The translations under genes and the position numbers were made by a program. A stretch of DNA of 64,000 nucleotides from Trichoderma breve (Eukaryota; Ascomycota; Sordariomycetes; Hypocreales; Hypocreaceae), in NCBI RefSeq assembly GCF_028502605.1, contig NC_079235.1:1426001-1490000 (forward strand), given 5' to 3'. The notes beneath the pieces were generated by a model. The model saw only the letters and a list, made by a program, of their open reading frames with translations, was not told where the DNA came from and searched no databases. Shown in pieces: positions 36,904-47,868 of this stretch. Every line of letters starts with the position of its first letter. The stretch's first letter is position 1.

Positions 36904-37368
36904 ATGGCTTCAGAGGCGCCTCAGGACGTCTCCATGAGCTCTACCCCAGCTGTTCCTCCTGCAGCAGACCAAGACCAAGAGCCCAAGTACGGCGGCTATT
37001 CGCGCTTCGAAATCGAGCTCGAGGTAAGCCATCACAACTCCCATCATTCCACGCTCCCCTTCTCAAAAGCCATACTAACCCTGGAATCCCTGTAGTTTGT
37101 CCAGTCACTCGCCAATCCCTACTATCTCAACCACCTCGCGTCGCAGAAGCTCCTCACCCAGCCCGCCTTCATCGCCTACCTTGACTACCTCCAGTATTGG
37201 TCCAAGCCGCCATACCTGAAATATCTGACATACCCCGGGCCGACACTGCGTCACCTGCAGCTTCTGCAGCAGGAGAGATTCAGGCAGGACATTATGAGCC
37301 CGGACTTGGTTCAGCGGCTGGTTGAGGACGAGATGAAGGCTTCGGTGCAGTGGCATCGCGAGCCTTGA
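36904..37368 (+). CDS. med31: Mediator complex subunit 31 (Soh1)
   Basis: Exons 36904..37023 and 37096..37368 (72-nt intron, phase 0) give 130 aa. The Med31 core spans the splice: [20 protein letters not shown], then [40 protein letters not shown] and [20 protein letters not shown]. Such near-invariance is typical for Med31, the most conserved Mediator subunit, located in the middle module next to Med7. The N-terminal ~30 residues are a fungal-specific disordered extension. The start is the ATG after GAAACAACCGCA; the open frame further upstream has no family residues. Confidence 0.96.
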
Positions 37369-37647
37369 CAAGGGCGCACGAATTACGAAGGGTGATGTGG
37401 GCGTGGAGAGCAAGGCTTCAGTCCTTACGTTTTATTTTTAACGATGCACACGGATACCATTACGAATCAGCAAGCATGGGCAAACAAAAAATATCGAAAT
37501 TGTCGAAGGCAACCGCTTTTTAATGTCTATTTTATGCGAAACCAGCGGCGGATATATACCAAATATACTCCATAAGGATCCCATATCCTCCCTCCCAAAC
37601 GCCAAAAATACCAAAAGAAGCAGAGAAAATATCATCACGGCCAGCAA

Positions 37648-38039
37648 TCAGTTCTCACGCCATCGGTGACCGCACGTCATGCACTTGAAGAAACTCGTCA
37701 TGGGCTCATCGGCACTTCGAATCTGCACCTGGAAAAAGGCCGCCTCCTCGCCGGTGCATCCCTCGTTGGGGCACTGCGCCTTTGACTTTTGCGCATTGTC
37801 CCAGGCTCCCGGACCGCCAAAAACGTCCTCCCTCTCCTTGCGCTCGAAGACGCGGCGGGAGAAGACTGGGTCGGTGATGGCGTGCTCGTACGGGCATGTG
37901 CGGCACTCGAGTCGGTTTGTGCGGTTGAGCGTCAGGGAGACGGTCAGGATGTTTGCGCAGTGTGGGCAGACTGGGTTATTGGTTAGATGTCGGGACGTCA
38001 GACGATATGGAATCATTTTTTATGCTTACAGAGAAGCAT
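37648..38039 (-). CDS. rpc11: RNA polymerase III subunit Rpc11 (RPC10/POLR3K)
   Basis: Two exons, 38030..38039 and 37648..37970, give 110 aa, the same length as yeast Rpc11. The first coding exon is only 10 nt (MLL plus one base); the 59-nt intron has donor GTAAGC, branch CTAAC and acceptor CCCAG, and the join creates MLLFCPHCANIL. An in-frame ATG inside the intron gives a longer ORF, but that loses the family N terminus. N-terminal zinc ribbon: Cys5, Cys8, Cys26, Cys29. C-terminal TFIIS-like ribbon: CPNEGC, then QIRSADEPMTSFFKCMTCGH. Rpc11 carries the RNA-cleavage activity of Pol III and is needed for termination and reinitiation. Convergent with med31. Confidence 0.95.
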
Positions 38040-38672
38040 GGCTGCTGTGGTATATGTAACCCCCAAGTGGGAAAGAAAGGTTTAGAGAATAGATGCGAAT
38101 CCCAACGCAATAATAGCAGGAAGTAATGCGATTCCTTGAAGATAAGTGGTATGCAATCTTGGGCTATGCTGTTGTAGTCTTGAAAGAAGAAAAAATGACT
38201 GCTTGAAGCTCGGCATCCCAAAAGTCAAAAAGTCGATGAGCCAAACAATTCCATGGTGGGGTCCGTCGACAGGCTTGTCAGCAAAAAGGAACCAGACCTG
38301 ACCTCCAAAGGACTGGACGCCCTGTAACCAGCTTGCTACAGTACAACAGCGCTAACCGACCCCGCTAAGCCTCCCCCTTGCCCCCCCTAGCTTTCAGCGC
38401 AGACCAGTCCTGCGAACCCCTCCACCGGCCCCGGGCGCTTTTCCCGCCTATCACCGCTACTTGTCCATCCATATCGCTATCGAGACTTGCTTCGCCTCGT
38501 CCATTATTCCTCTCCCACCTTGTTTCTGGGAGGGTTACTCTTCTTCTTCTGTTCTTGAAATTTCTCCTTCCAGCGTCCCCTTTGTTCCGCGCGTTTCCAG
38601 CCTGATCGACCATCTGTTATATTCACCTTTCCCATTAGAAACAAACCAAAAACTTCTCGAAGAAAGCACATC
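38040..38672. promoter_or_regulatory. divergent promoter region rpc11 / ankyrin gene
   Basis: About 630 bases between two start codons; the right half is rich in CT/TC as in fungal leaders. No gene is seen. Confidence 0.45.
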
Positions 38673-39602
38673 ATGAGTGGCGAGGAGCACGAGGTGCGTC
38701 ACATCCCAATTTACCACGCATTTACAGCATAAACACAAAGCAAAAACCCCATACACACGCCCGCGCGCATACATATATCAAACCTAAATAATTCGAAAAA
38801 GACAAACTCTTGGCTAATACTTCCTTTCTTTTCTCACAGGGCGCCTCCATCGAGGAGCAGCTCATCGAGGCCTGCCGGCGCGACAACGTCGAGCTCCTGA
38901 CCGAACTCCTCGAAGACAAGTCCGACCCCGAAATCTCCAAGCTGCTCAACGAAACCACAACCGTCATGGGCAACTACCTCTACCACGAGGCTGCCTCCCG
39001 CGGTAACTGTACGAAAAAACTATCCCTCCCCCCTTTCCGTCATCTCGTCGTGTTCTCCTTCCCCTCCCCCGGGGGAGGAATGGGAATCAAAACCACAAGA
39101 CAAGTAACTAAAACAACTCTTCGCTTTCACAGACGACATCATCGACCACCTCCTCGACCAGCCCGACTTCGAATGCGACCCCATCAACCGCCTCGAGGGC
39201 GACACCCCCCTGCACTCCGCCGTCCGCTGGCTCAACGCCGAACCCCCCGCCCAGCGCCCCTTCGGCCACCACCTCATCGACATGATGCTCGAGGCCGGCT
39301 CCAACCCGCGCATCAAGAATAAAGGCGGCCTCACCGCCCTCCAGCTCGTCGACCCCCGCAACCAAGAACTCCGCGACCTCATCCAGCGCCACGAGTACGC
39401 CAACCAAAACGCAGGCGACTTCGTCAACGTGAGTGCGCCCCCGAGCGCGCCCCCGCCGGGCAGGCCCGTGGGCGAGGCCCCGGGGCTCCCGGTCAATGGC
39501 GCTCCTGAAAGCGATGACGACGACGACGCCGAGTTCAGCGGTAGCGATGAGGAGGAGAGGGCCGAGTGGGAGCGCAGGAGAAAGAACAAGGGCAAGCGGT
39601 AG
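38673..39602 (+). CDS. ankyrin-repeat protein, yeast YCR051W-like
   Basis: Three exons, 38673..38693, 38840..39008 and 39133..39602, give 219 aa. The first coding exon is 21 nt (MSGEEHE); introns are 146 and 124 nt. The product has three to four ankyrin repeats (IEEQLIEACRRDNVELLTEL, NYLYHEAASRGNYDIIDHLL, EGDTPLHSAVRWLN, MMLEAGSNPRIKNKGGLTAL). A Pro-rich linker follows, then an acidic patch (ESDDDDDAEFSGSDEEE) and a Lys/Arg-rich end (WERRRKNKGKR). Size and order fit the small fungal ankyrin protein represented by yeast YCR051W, whose role is not established. The charged tail suggests nuclear or ribosome-linked location (inference). Confidence 0.88.
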
Positions 39603-40076
39603 ACACAGCGAGGCAAAGAGAAAAACAATTCTTAAAGCCAGTCCTGAGCTACAAAGGAAGATAGCACGCACAATGGCTGGCCCATGGTCTGGGAAGGAGA
39701 TGGTAGAGATATACTAGCCGAGCAACTTGATTGATTCGAGGCAGGCGTTGGAGGCTTTACCGTATCATTTACTACAAAGGAGGAAGAAGCCATGTTGGAA
39801 TACATGTTGTCACAAATGAGACGAGAGATACGCACATTGGAGTGACAAGATTCGCACTCTTATACGCACCATCATAACAAGAAAAGAAAAAAGCAAACCA
39901 AACACTTCAAGATAGACAATTCAACTACAGCTATCCATCCATTGTGACTTGGTTAAAGGGGGTTTGAAGTAGGTAGTAACCATGATTTTTAGGTATTATA
40001 GGGGAGAAATGAGGAATATACAAGAATGTGTCTCACCTCAGCCAATCCTGTATCCATCATCGCTGTTTTGGCACTC
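39603..40076. other. convergent intergenic region
   Basis: About 470 bases between the 3' ends of the ankyrin and thaumatin-like genes; AT-rich. No gene is seen. Confidence 0.5.
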
Positions 40077-41400
40077 TTAGAATATGGCCCAGGTACAAGC
40101 AACAGCGACGCAGATCATCAGCATGAGTGCCCATGGTCTCACGATGCCCGCAGACCCACGTTCTTCCATGACATAAGTTGCATTTCGGAGCCTCTTGAGA
40201 GTGTGTGGCGATAATTTACTACCACTCGCCAACTCAAACATCTCCGAGCCCAGCTTGCGGAGAATATCAGTTGATCTGCCTTCGGGACACATGACGACTT
40301 CCCAGCCGCCGCCCTTGGGGATGATAAAGGTCGATTGCTGATCATCGTAGGCAAAGCTATAGGCGTCTGGGCATACCGCCTTGACTGACTTGCTATACTG
40401 CGACGGCTTGCAGATGTGGGGATCATGATACTTGCCGATGCAGCAGTCCTTGTCTGTTCCAGTGGCCGCGCAGGCGCTGTTGCATGGGGCAAAGGCAGGC
40501 CGCTCAACATTGTCGTCAGGATAGGGGTAGATGCCGTTTCCTGGATGAGTTGGAGGAAAGGCAAGATTTAGCCACGGACACTATGCGCTAACACTCTCGT
40601 TCGTCTCCTCCGACTCTAGGGGAATCGGATATGTCACGTTGGAGTAAAAGGTGCCATTGCCTGCTGGCGAGTACACCCAGCCTGTGGTGGCAATGCATGC
40701 ACAGTTTGTGAGGTTCGGTGGAATGAAGGTGGTGTTCTTGGCCGGGATGTAATTGATCCCCATGGGTATGTTGTATCCGTCGACGAGAGAAATGTCGTAA
40801 AACGTTTGCAAGTTGTCAACTCCACCGGCCAAGTTGAATTCTGCCAGTGTTGCAGGAGTAGCTCCCTACGTGCACACCTCGTTAGAACTCGTTTTCATGA
40901 TATTTTGCAACTCCGTGATTTCAGGGGGTGTCACATACGCTGAATTCATAGTCCATCTTTGCGAAGCAGTCTCCCGTCTTGCAGGCACATGAATCTCCGT
41001 TGACAGTACAGTTTGTCCGGCCCCATACTCGACCTTGCCAATCAGGGCCTACCTATAGCTTCCTTTTTTTGTTGGCTGCCAGCTCGAATCCTCCGATTCC
41101 AGGTCCTGTTCCGGACTGCGTTGCAACGCCAGGCCATATTGTTGAGTCACACTTGTTCGTCACTACTAAGGGAATCCTCTCATCCTTCTCACCGGGAGGA
41201 CCTTGTTTTTTGGCGATTGGTGGTTTGTCCAAAGCTTGGCTAAAGAACGCCGCCTGCCAGTTGTGATTCATAGATGAATCTTTTGCTGCCTGAACAACAG
41301 GTAATATTAACAGGACATTTGTCAACGCCAGGATCGTTTGTCTATTCCTTGGGTGTCTATAGTCCGTAATCCGATTCCCATTATTCGTTGTATGCGGCAT
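40077..41400 (-). pseudogene. thaumatin-like gene with two in-frame TAG codons at conserved Trp positions
   Basis: Exons 40939..41400 and 40077..40865 (73-nt intron, donor GTATGT, acceptor CGTAG) form one frame of 416 codons before the final TAA, broken only by TAG at codon 116 (41053..41055) and codon 249 (40581..40583). The product shows a signal peptide (ILALTNVLLILPVVQA), then the thaumatin domain: TNKCDSTIWPGVATQ, VGPDWQGRVWGRTNC, LAEFNLAGGVDNLQTFYDIS, NGIYPYPDDNVERP, FIIPKGGGWEVVMCPEG. The C-terminal hydrophobic tail suggests a GPI or membrane anchor. Both TAGs stand where relatives have Trp (before VGPDW and before CPW). Fifteen cysteines remain; the usual sixteenth position is Tyr151 (TAT). 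As read in DNA it is a pseudogene. It is a candidate for repair by UAG-to-UGG A-to-I mRNA editing, known in Fusarium and Neurospora sexual stages. The family binds or hydrolyses beta-glucans in some cases. Confidence 0.85.
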
Positions 41401-42642
41401 TGTTTTCTGGATGATGTGACTTCGAATATGAACGCTTGTATCTCCTAGAATACGTGCAGCGGGTTACAGCCGTATATCTGATCAGATGCGTAATCAATAT
41501 ATTCGAAAGAACAAGCCTGATATTCCGTTTATGAAGAGTATATGGCCAGGAAGATGAAGATGGCAAGAGTTGACAAAGCTGGAGTCTTCTTTTCGAATCA
41601 CTCAATTGCCAGCTCCAGTAGGATCGCAAGAGACACGCTTTAGAGTCGAATGGCGAACACGCTGTAGCCTGCAATCTTGCTGTTGTTGAAAACAAGGGCC
41701 AAGCGGTGGCTGAAAGGAGGCAATAGATCGAAGCAGAGAATGCACTCAAAATCGGCGGCGTGGGCCTCAGGGTTCCTGGAGGTTCGTAAGGTGATTAAAA
41801 AGGCTGATAATCAACACGCTGCGGCTCGATACTGCGGCTCGATACTGCGACGTGGATAATATTTCTCAAAAGCAGGAAAGGAGAAAAGAGTATTAGAGAA
41901 GAAGAAAAGAGAGAAAGAATCCAGGAACGTAGAGGAGGATCACAAGATGAATGACTGCCAAGCGACTTGACAGCAAAGGGAAAAGTTGATATTGATAGTA
42001 ATACTGATGATGATGAAAGGAAGAAGAGAAGAGGGAAAAGAGAGGATTTCAAGGGCTGACCAGTAAAAAATACATCGCTCAGATTGCCTCCTTCCTTTCG
42101 ATTGCTCAACTATGAGAGAAGGGTTGATGTTGGTTCTGCGAAAAGGCAAGTGCTGTAGGCTTCTCTTTGTGGCGTTTCTACTCACTATGAAATCTCACTT
42201 GACAAGATGAAATTCACACCGTTTTGGACTAACATGTTCTTTGATCTAGCCGCACTCGACTATCTATTAATGACATTGCCAATCATAATCTTCTTTCGTT
42301 TCATTCATCATCCTCCCCGTTCAGCAAGCAAGAGTGGCTGTCGAATCATGCTCTCCTCTAGGCTTGTTTATGTTCAAATCCAACATCAATAAAAAAACGT
42401 GTTGCTGAAATAGCAAACAAAGAACCCATATCTCCCTTAGCTTTTCTCTCAGCGCCCCCGCCGGCTATCTAGATAGCGCTGGGCCTTGTATATCTTCCTC
42501 TTCTTGGCCGCGTCCCCTGATAGGTATCATGTGTGTATATGTCTTTGACTTCAAGGCCTGCTAGCTGTCTTGTCTTTATCAAAGCTCCAAAAGTGTAACG
42601 AGGTATGTACTGGTAAAGCTTCCTCTTCTAGTCCCTCATCGT
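41401..42642. other. intergenic, thaumatin-like gene promoter side
   Basis: About 1.2 kb between the thaumatin-like start and the 3' end of the Hsp70-like gene. It includes AG-rich tracts at 41870-41940 and 42000-42050. Short ORFs without support. Confidence 0.5.
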
Positions 42643-45247
42643 TTACCTGAATCGGGCTCGGCAGCGGCCCATAACTTCACCTTGGCACACGAGCTCTGCG
42701 CTGAACTCTGAGCCGTCCAAAGTCAGGTAAATGTCAAAGTACACTCTGTAAAAGGTACCCTGGGGGGTATCCATTCGCTCAAAGTCCTTTTCGAGGTTCT
42801 TGCGAGACAGGTCGGATGTGAGAGTAACAACTTCCTTAATGCCTACAGAATAATGCATGTCAGTCTCGCTCATGATCGAGGGGGGAATGATCAGGATGAT
42901 AATGAGAAAGGATGAAACTTACGAGGATCCTTGGTATACTCGGGGCAGACGTCGTCGTCACAGGCGTACAAAACATCTTCGTACATGAGAGTGGCCCCGG
43001 GAGCGACCTGTCTGAAGAAGGAGACCTTGTAGGGCTCGCCGTTCTTGACCTTCTGGCCCTTGTGCACAAAGATTTGTCTGGTGAACTTGCATCGGTCCTT
43101 TCCATCAAGAGACGGCACTCGGTAGGCCTCGGGGTGGTAGCCCTCCTTGAAAGGCTGCAGCGTGGCCATGAGATAGTGGCGACGAGCAATACGGTGAGTG
43201 ATGACACGCTCCGTAATACCGGCAGTGACTGCGCCCTTGACAATGGCGGCCACGGAGTCCATGGGTCGGACAACCTTGGACTGGAACTGAGGAGGGACAT
43301 GCAGCTTGATCTGCTGGAACAGGTACTCGGAGGCACCAAATCCACCGACAACCAGGATGTTTTGCAGTGTCCGGTTTTGAGCCTGGATGGCAATGATCTG
43401 GTTTCGCACCAGTTCCAAGATTCGGTTGACGACAGGCTCAAAGCACTGCAGAATCTCTTCGTTGGTAAACGTCATGTAGCCTTCCTCAATGCCGGCCTCG
43501 GGGAACTCAGCCTCGATACCGACGTCAACAGCCCACTTCTGACCGTTGTTTCGGAAATCGGCCTTGATTCGGTTCTCAAAGTCCATGATACACTTGGCGT
43601 AGACACGGCCGGCTGTCTTGGATCCATCCGGAAGCTTCATCTTTCGAATCTTGGTCCGCAGAATGTTGCTAAAGTTGCGGTTCAGAGCGGTAGAGCCACA
43701 GGAGTCACCCGATCCAGCGGTACACTCAGCGACTGTGAAAGGATTCTCATCCTCGACCTCGTATGCAATCAAATCGACAGTACCTCCACCACAATCAACA
43801 ATCAGGACTGCGTCGTGTACCTTGAGGTTGAGCAGACCCGTCTTGGAACAGAACAGAGCTGCGGCTTCCGGTTCAGAAACGAGAGTCAGACGGTTATCGT
43901 TTTCGTCACGAAGGAAGCCGGCTTGAATGGCGGCAGCTCGGGTGGCAGCCTTGCCAGCGTCGTTCCAGATAGCCGGCACGGTGAGATAGTATCGAATGTT
44001 GCGCTCTTCTCTGTTAAACACCTCTCCGAGAGTCTTTTGCAGCGATGACCGCATGGCTTGGCGGAGCTTGAAGAGGTAGTCGGCAGCGACATCGATTTCG
44101 GACTTTCCCGGGGGCAGAGGAGGCAGGTTGATGGGGTCAATATATGTGTTGCCGCTGAGCATCAGCTGCAGCTTGAACCACTCAACCTTTTGCACTCCCG
44201 GCTTGGGGTAACCAGTGGGAGCCAGAGCATCGGCGATATCTGGACCCCAGCCAACCACCTTTTGGTACTGGTCGTAGTAGAGCACGGTGGGGATCTGCTT
44301 ATGCATCAGTTGCAATGCTCTTGTAGAGTCTAGGGGGGGGGGGGGGGGGGCAGCACTCCTCACCTTTTGCTTGGTGTATGAACCGGCGCCCGGCCATTCT
44401 GTAATGATGTCTTCCTTGGCCTCGTTGTTGGTTGCAAAGGCAAATGCAACACCAGAGAAGGTTGTACCCTATGTAAACGTCTTGTTAGCAAACACATTCT
44501 TGCGCTTCTTTTTTGTTTCGTGTTCCTTTTTCTTTTCTCTCTCTTCTTTATTTATTGCTTCCAGCTTCCAGCCTCCTGCTTCTTGCTCTGCCGAGCAGCA
44601 CAGGCTTGTAGAATTTGAGAATCGGGGTTACTAACAAAATCGATGCCAACAATGAGCTGGGCCTTGCTTCTGCTCGCGCCCTCGACCTCGGCCGCCGGGT
44701 TGTTTTGCTGAAACTGCTGCGCGATGGGACCTCCCGCGGGCGGTGGTCCAGGAGGGTATCCGGTGGGCTGGCCGAAACCGGGAGCACCTGGAGGAGGGCC
44801 GCCCTGAGGCATTCCAGGAGGCATCTGGCCCAAAGGATTCATGTTGGGCGGGTAGCCGACGGGAGCGCCTGTGTTGATGGGCGGAGGGCCTCCAGTCATC
44901 TGCGATGGCGGGGTGCGGTTCTGGCCTGGAGCCATGGGGCTGGTGCGGCCCATGGCGCCCTGAGGCGGTTGGGGATAGCTGCCAGCCGTGTAGCTGGGCG
45001 GGCGGGCGCCCGGGCCTTGGTGGTTCATTGGGCTGGCGGACGAGCCTGGAGGAGGCGGCGTCTGGGGATGCGGCTGCGGGAGCGTCTGCGGCGGGAACTG
45101 AGGTTGAAGCTGATGCTGTTGAGGTATTTGGCCTGGAGGAGGGGTACCGGTGCTGGTGGGGGGGACGCCCTGGACGCTGTGAATGCTGGCGGTGGATTTG
45201 CGTTTGCCGAGACCAAGGCTCTTGAAGCGGGAGTTCAGAGAACTCAT
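42643..45247 (-). CDS. HSPA12-like Hsp70/actin-fold ATPase with disordered N-terminal arm
   Basis: Four exons, 44636..45247, 44364..44468, 42923..44294 and 42643..42842, give 762 aa. Introns are 167, 69 and 80 nt. The first ~190 residues are a Pro/Gln/Gly-rich disordered arm. An Hsp70-type ATPase follows: phosphate-1 loop VGIDFGTTFSGVAFAF created by splicing, YYLTVPAIWNDAGKAATR, phosphate-2 LIVDCGGGTVDLIAYEV, and adenosine motif NILVVGGFGASEYLFQQI. No canonical peptide-binding beta-sandwich or EEVD end is present; the C terminus is short (VCQGEVMGRCRARFR). This matches the fungal HSPA12 group, which is expanded in filamentous ascomycetes and has no settled function. The second intron contains a run of 18 C. 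The acceptor at 44295/44294 was chosen because it gives KQKIPTVLYYD, the family form. Confidence 0.9.
44333..44350. repeat. (G)18 homopolymer (C run on the coding strand) inside an intron
   Basis: Eighteen consecutive G on the plus strand, inside the 69-nt second intron of the HSPA12-like gene. Length-variable between strains in all likelihood, and a frequent site of sequencing error. Confidence 0.9.
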
Positions 45248-47868
45248 ATGGAGAGGGAAAAGAAGGACAACTCGGGAAGGGGAAATAAGAAGAGGAGTGG
45301 AGGGGAGAAGAAGGGCTGATGGGGGACGAAGGCGCAGGGTGCAGGTGCTTTGCCGGGGCGAGAGGATTGGGCTTAGGCTTCAAAGGTTAGGTCGGGTCTG
45401 GTAAGATCAGGTCCGTTGCGAAGTGTCTGCTGGTGTCGGTTTTAGTGTCTGGCGCGCGCAGAGTCCTAAGAGAGGAATCTTTCAGCGGTTAATGCAGGGC
45501 CTGAGGTGTGGGAAACGGACTGGATGGAGCAGAGGAGGAGGGAAAATGCAGGACGCACAATTGGTCTGGTCTGGCTCAGTTTGATTTGATTTGATTTGAT
45601 CGGATCCTACCAGGGCATGCACAGTACCAAGTTGAGGTGACAAAGCCAACAGCAGCCCAGGACTGCACAGGACAACCGAAGGCAGGACTTGCGCTGGCCC
45701 TCGCTCGTACGAGTATGTACCTCGTTGCTTACCGTGCTTGTACTCGTAAATCAGTTCGGTTCTCTCTCCCCCCCACGACCCCAGGGCTGGCTTGGCTGGG
45801 ATAGGGCCAAGCCGACCTGGCAGTCAGAATTTAGCAGCACGGCCAAGGGTGCAGTTTGGCTGTGCAGCGAGCTCTCGCACCAAAAGCGGCCATCGGATTG
45901 AATGATTAGCTATGATTATTGCCGTTTGCTGTGCAGGGCTGAGCCGCAGCTCGAGAAAGCCTCGGGGCTGGCGATGTGCCTTGCGCAGCACCCTAGTAAG
46001 AACCACACAGTCTGACACTGACACTGACACTGACATTCGATGACAGCACATGGCATCAAAATCAGAACCGTCTTGACGGCTGCCGAACGTGCTCCGTACC
46101 AGATGATACTCTACAATTCCAAACATACAAGGTATCCCTTCGTCTGCTGCACCCTTTGCACCTCTGCCTCGTGTCAAAGCGCTGGTTGGAATCACAAGTC
46201 ACAAGCACTTCGTATCAAGACGAAATCGCCCGCGTCCTTGACGTCAAGGCGCCTCTCCCCATAGTATATGCACTCCGTATTGCGTGGACGTTTGTGCAAC
46301 TGCACGCGCTAGCTTTGCTCATTCTGGGGCCCACGAAAGGCTAACATTCATTGACTTGATTCCATCCCGTGCCTCCCCGTGCCCTGTTCTCGTCTGCCTC
46401 TCTCCTCTTTTGCTCTGCTGTCTTTGCCGTCTTTGTTGTTCCTCTACGGATGCCAAACAAGATCGTTCCCATCCCTACATGCAGCTCTTGGAGCTATGGA
46501 TGTTCAGCCAAGGGAGCGCAACCGTGTAAGAGCCAGGTTGCCCCCATCCAGGGCCTCTCATAGGTCTACCTCGTACCTGTAGGCTGTAGGCTACATCTGC
46601 TGGCCGTGCGGCTGAGAAACTCGGACAGCGATCAGCAGCAGCAGTAACACGAATATTGGATCGGGCAGCTCTTTGTGCCAATGGCACGGTTCAGTGGCGG
46701 GGCTAATGGCGAGCTTGCCATCTACTAGCGATGCAGTCAAAGATAGGCCAGATCTAGAATAGAATCAATGCAAAGGCATTGAACGGGATGGCTTCTTCAT
46801 CTTCCTCTCTCTTCTCTGCTCTGCTCAGCGTGACAAATCCAATACTGTACAGTACAGTATCTATCTCTACACAAGAGTCGCCGCGTCTAGCTAATCTCAT
46901 AAATGGCACGACACGTTCGAGTAATAAGTGTGTGGACAAAGTGGGCTTTGCCAACCCAACTTCTCGTACTCTCGCATGCACTCCGTGCTTGGTACTGCCA
47001 CAGCCATTGCCATTTGTGGAGGCGTTGATCGTGGCGGGGCGAAGCCACTCGCAAATCGACCAAAAGCGTCAAGCAAAAAATATTCCCGTGCTCGTTCTTT
47101 GTTTCCAAATGACCCGAGAGACAAGATACATACACATGCCGTATTCCAACATCTTGCCTCTAGCTCATGCAAACCCAACCATTAACCGTTGATGGAGGCC
47201 TCGGGCTGCTAACCTACTCGGCACAGCTGTACGGAGAACCTGCAACCAAAAGTACAGAGTAATGCAACGTGCCACACCCACAGGCAAGAGTCCTCTCCTC
47301 TCCTCTCCTCTTCTGTAGGGGCATCGGAGAGAATGTTAGCCCAGGACTTTTGGCTCTTGGCGGGTAGGACTTTGGTTTGGGCAAGGCGGGGTTGGTTCGG
47401 GCAGCCCTTGGGAGAGAACGGTGGGGCCTCTGGACTGACAGAAACCAAACCGTGTGCAACGGGCCATTGCGTTAGTAATCGTTTATCAACATGTCCAATA
47501 CCGCTCATGAGAACGACGTTGAAGCCCATTTGATACAGTAATGGGCGGTATTTATAGACTGGCCTGAAATAGGAGTCTTGCAGGCAGTTAGTAATCTTGC
47601 TCTCAGTATCCCTAGGTTGCTTGCTCAATCATAATATGCCCCAAAACAATTGATAATCACGTGTAAGCTTATCCATCTCCCAGGGACCGGCACAGAGCCG
47701 CATCAAGTCTCCACCGCCGCCGCTATTGTTTCTGTTTCTGTCTTTGTCCGCGTCAATTGCAAAGAAACAATTTTAGGAACACCCATCGTCCCCACACAAA
47801 ATTAATTCCACCCACCACCAATGGTACTAATACTATCTAACTCTCGCAAATTCTCCAATAAATACCTT
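45248..47868. other. intergenic between Hsp70-like gene and tRNA-Phe
   Basis: About 2.6 kb with simple repeats: (TTGAT)4 at 45581..45600, GACACT repeats at about 46012..46037, and TCCTC repeats at 47287..47310. TACGAGTA at 45708 and TACTCGTA at 45741 lie upstream of the Hsp70-like gene. ORFs up to 139 codons have no signature. Confidence 0.5.

Noticed and set aside
40866..41060. An extra intron that would remove the first TAG of the thaumatin-like gene
   Set aside because: No good donor exists nearby, and any such intron would delete the conserved GTGPGIGGFELAAN block.
42912..44048. 378-codon ORF (+) opposite the Hsp70-like gene
   Set aside because: It is the antisense shadow of a highly biased coding exon; the minus strand encodes the full ATPase motifs.
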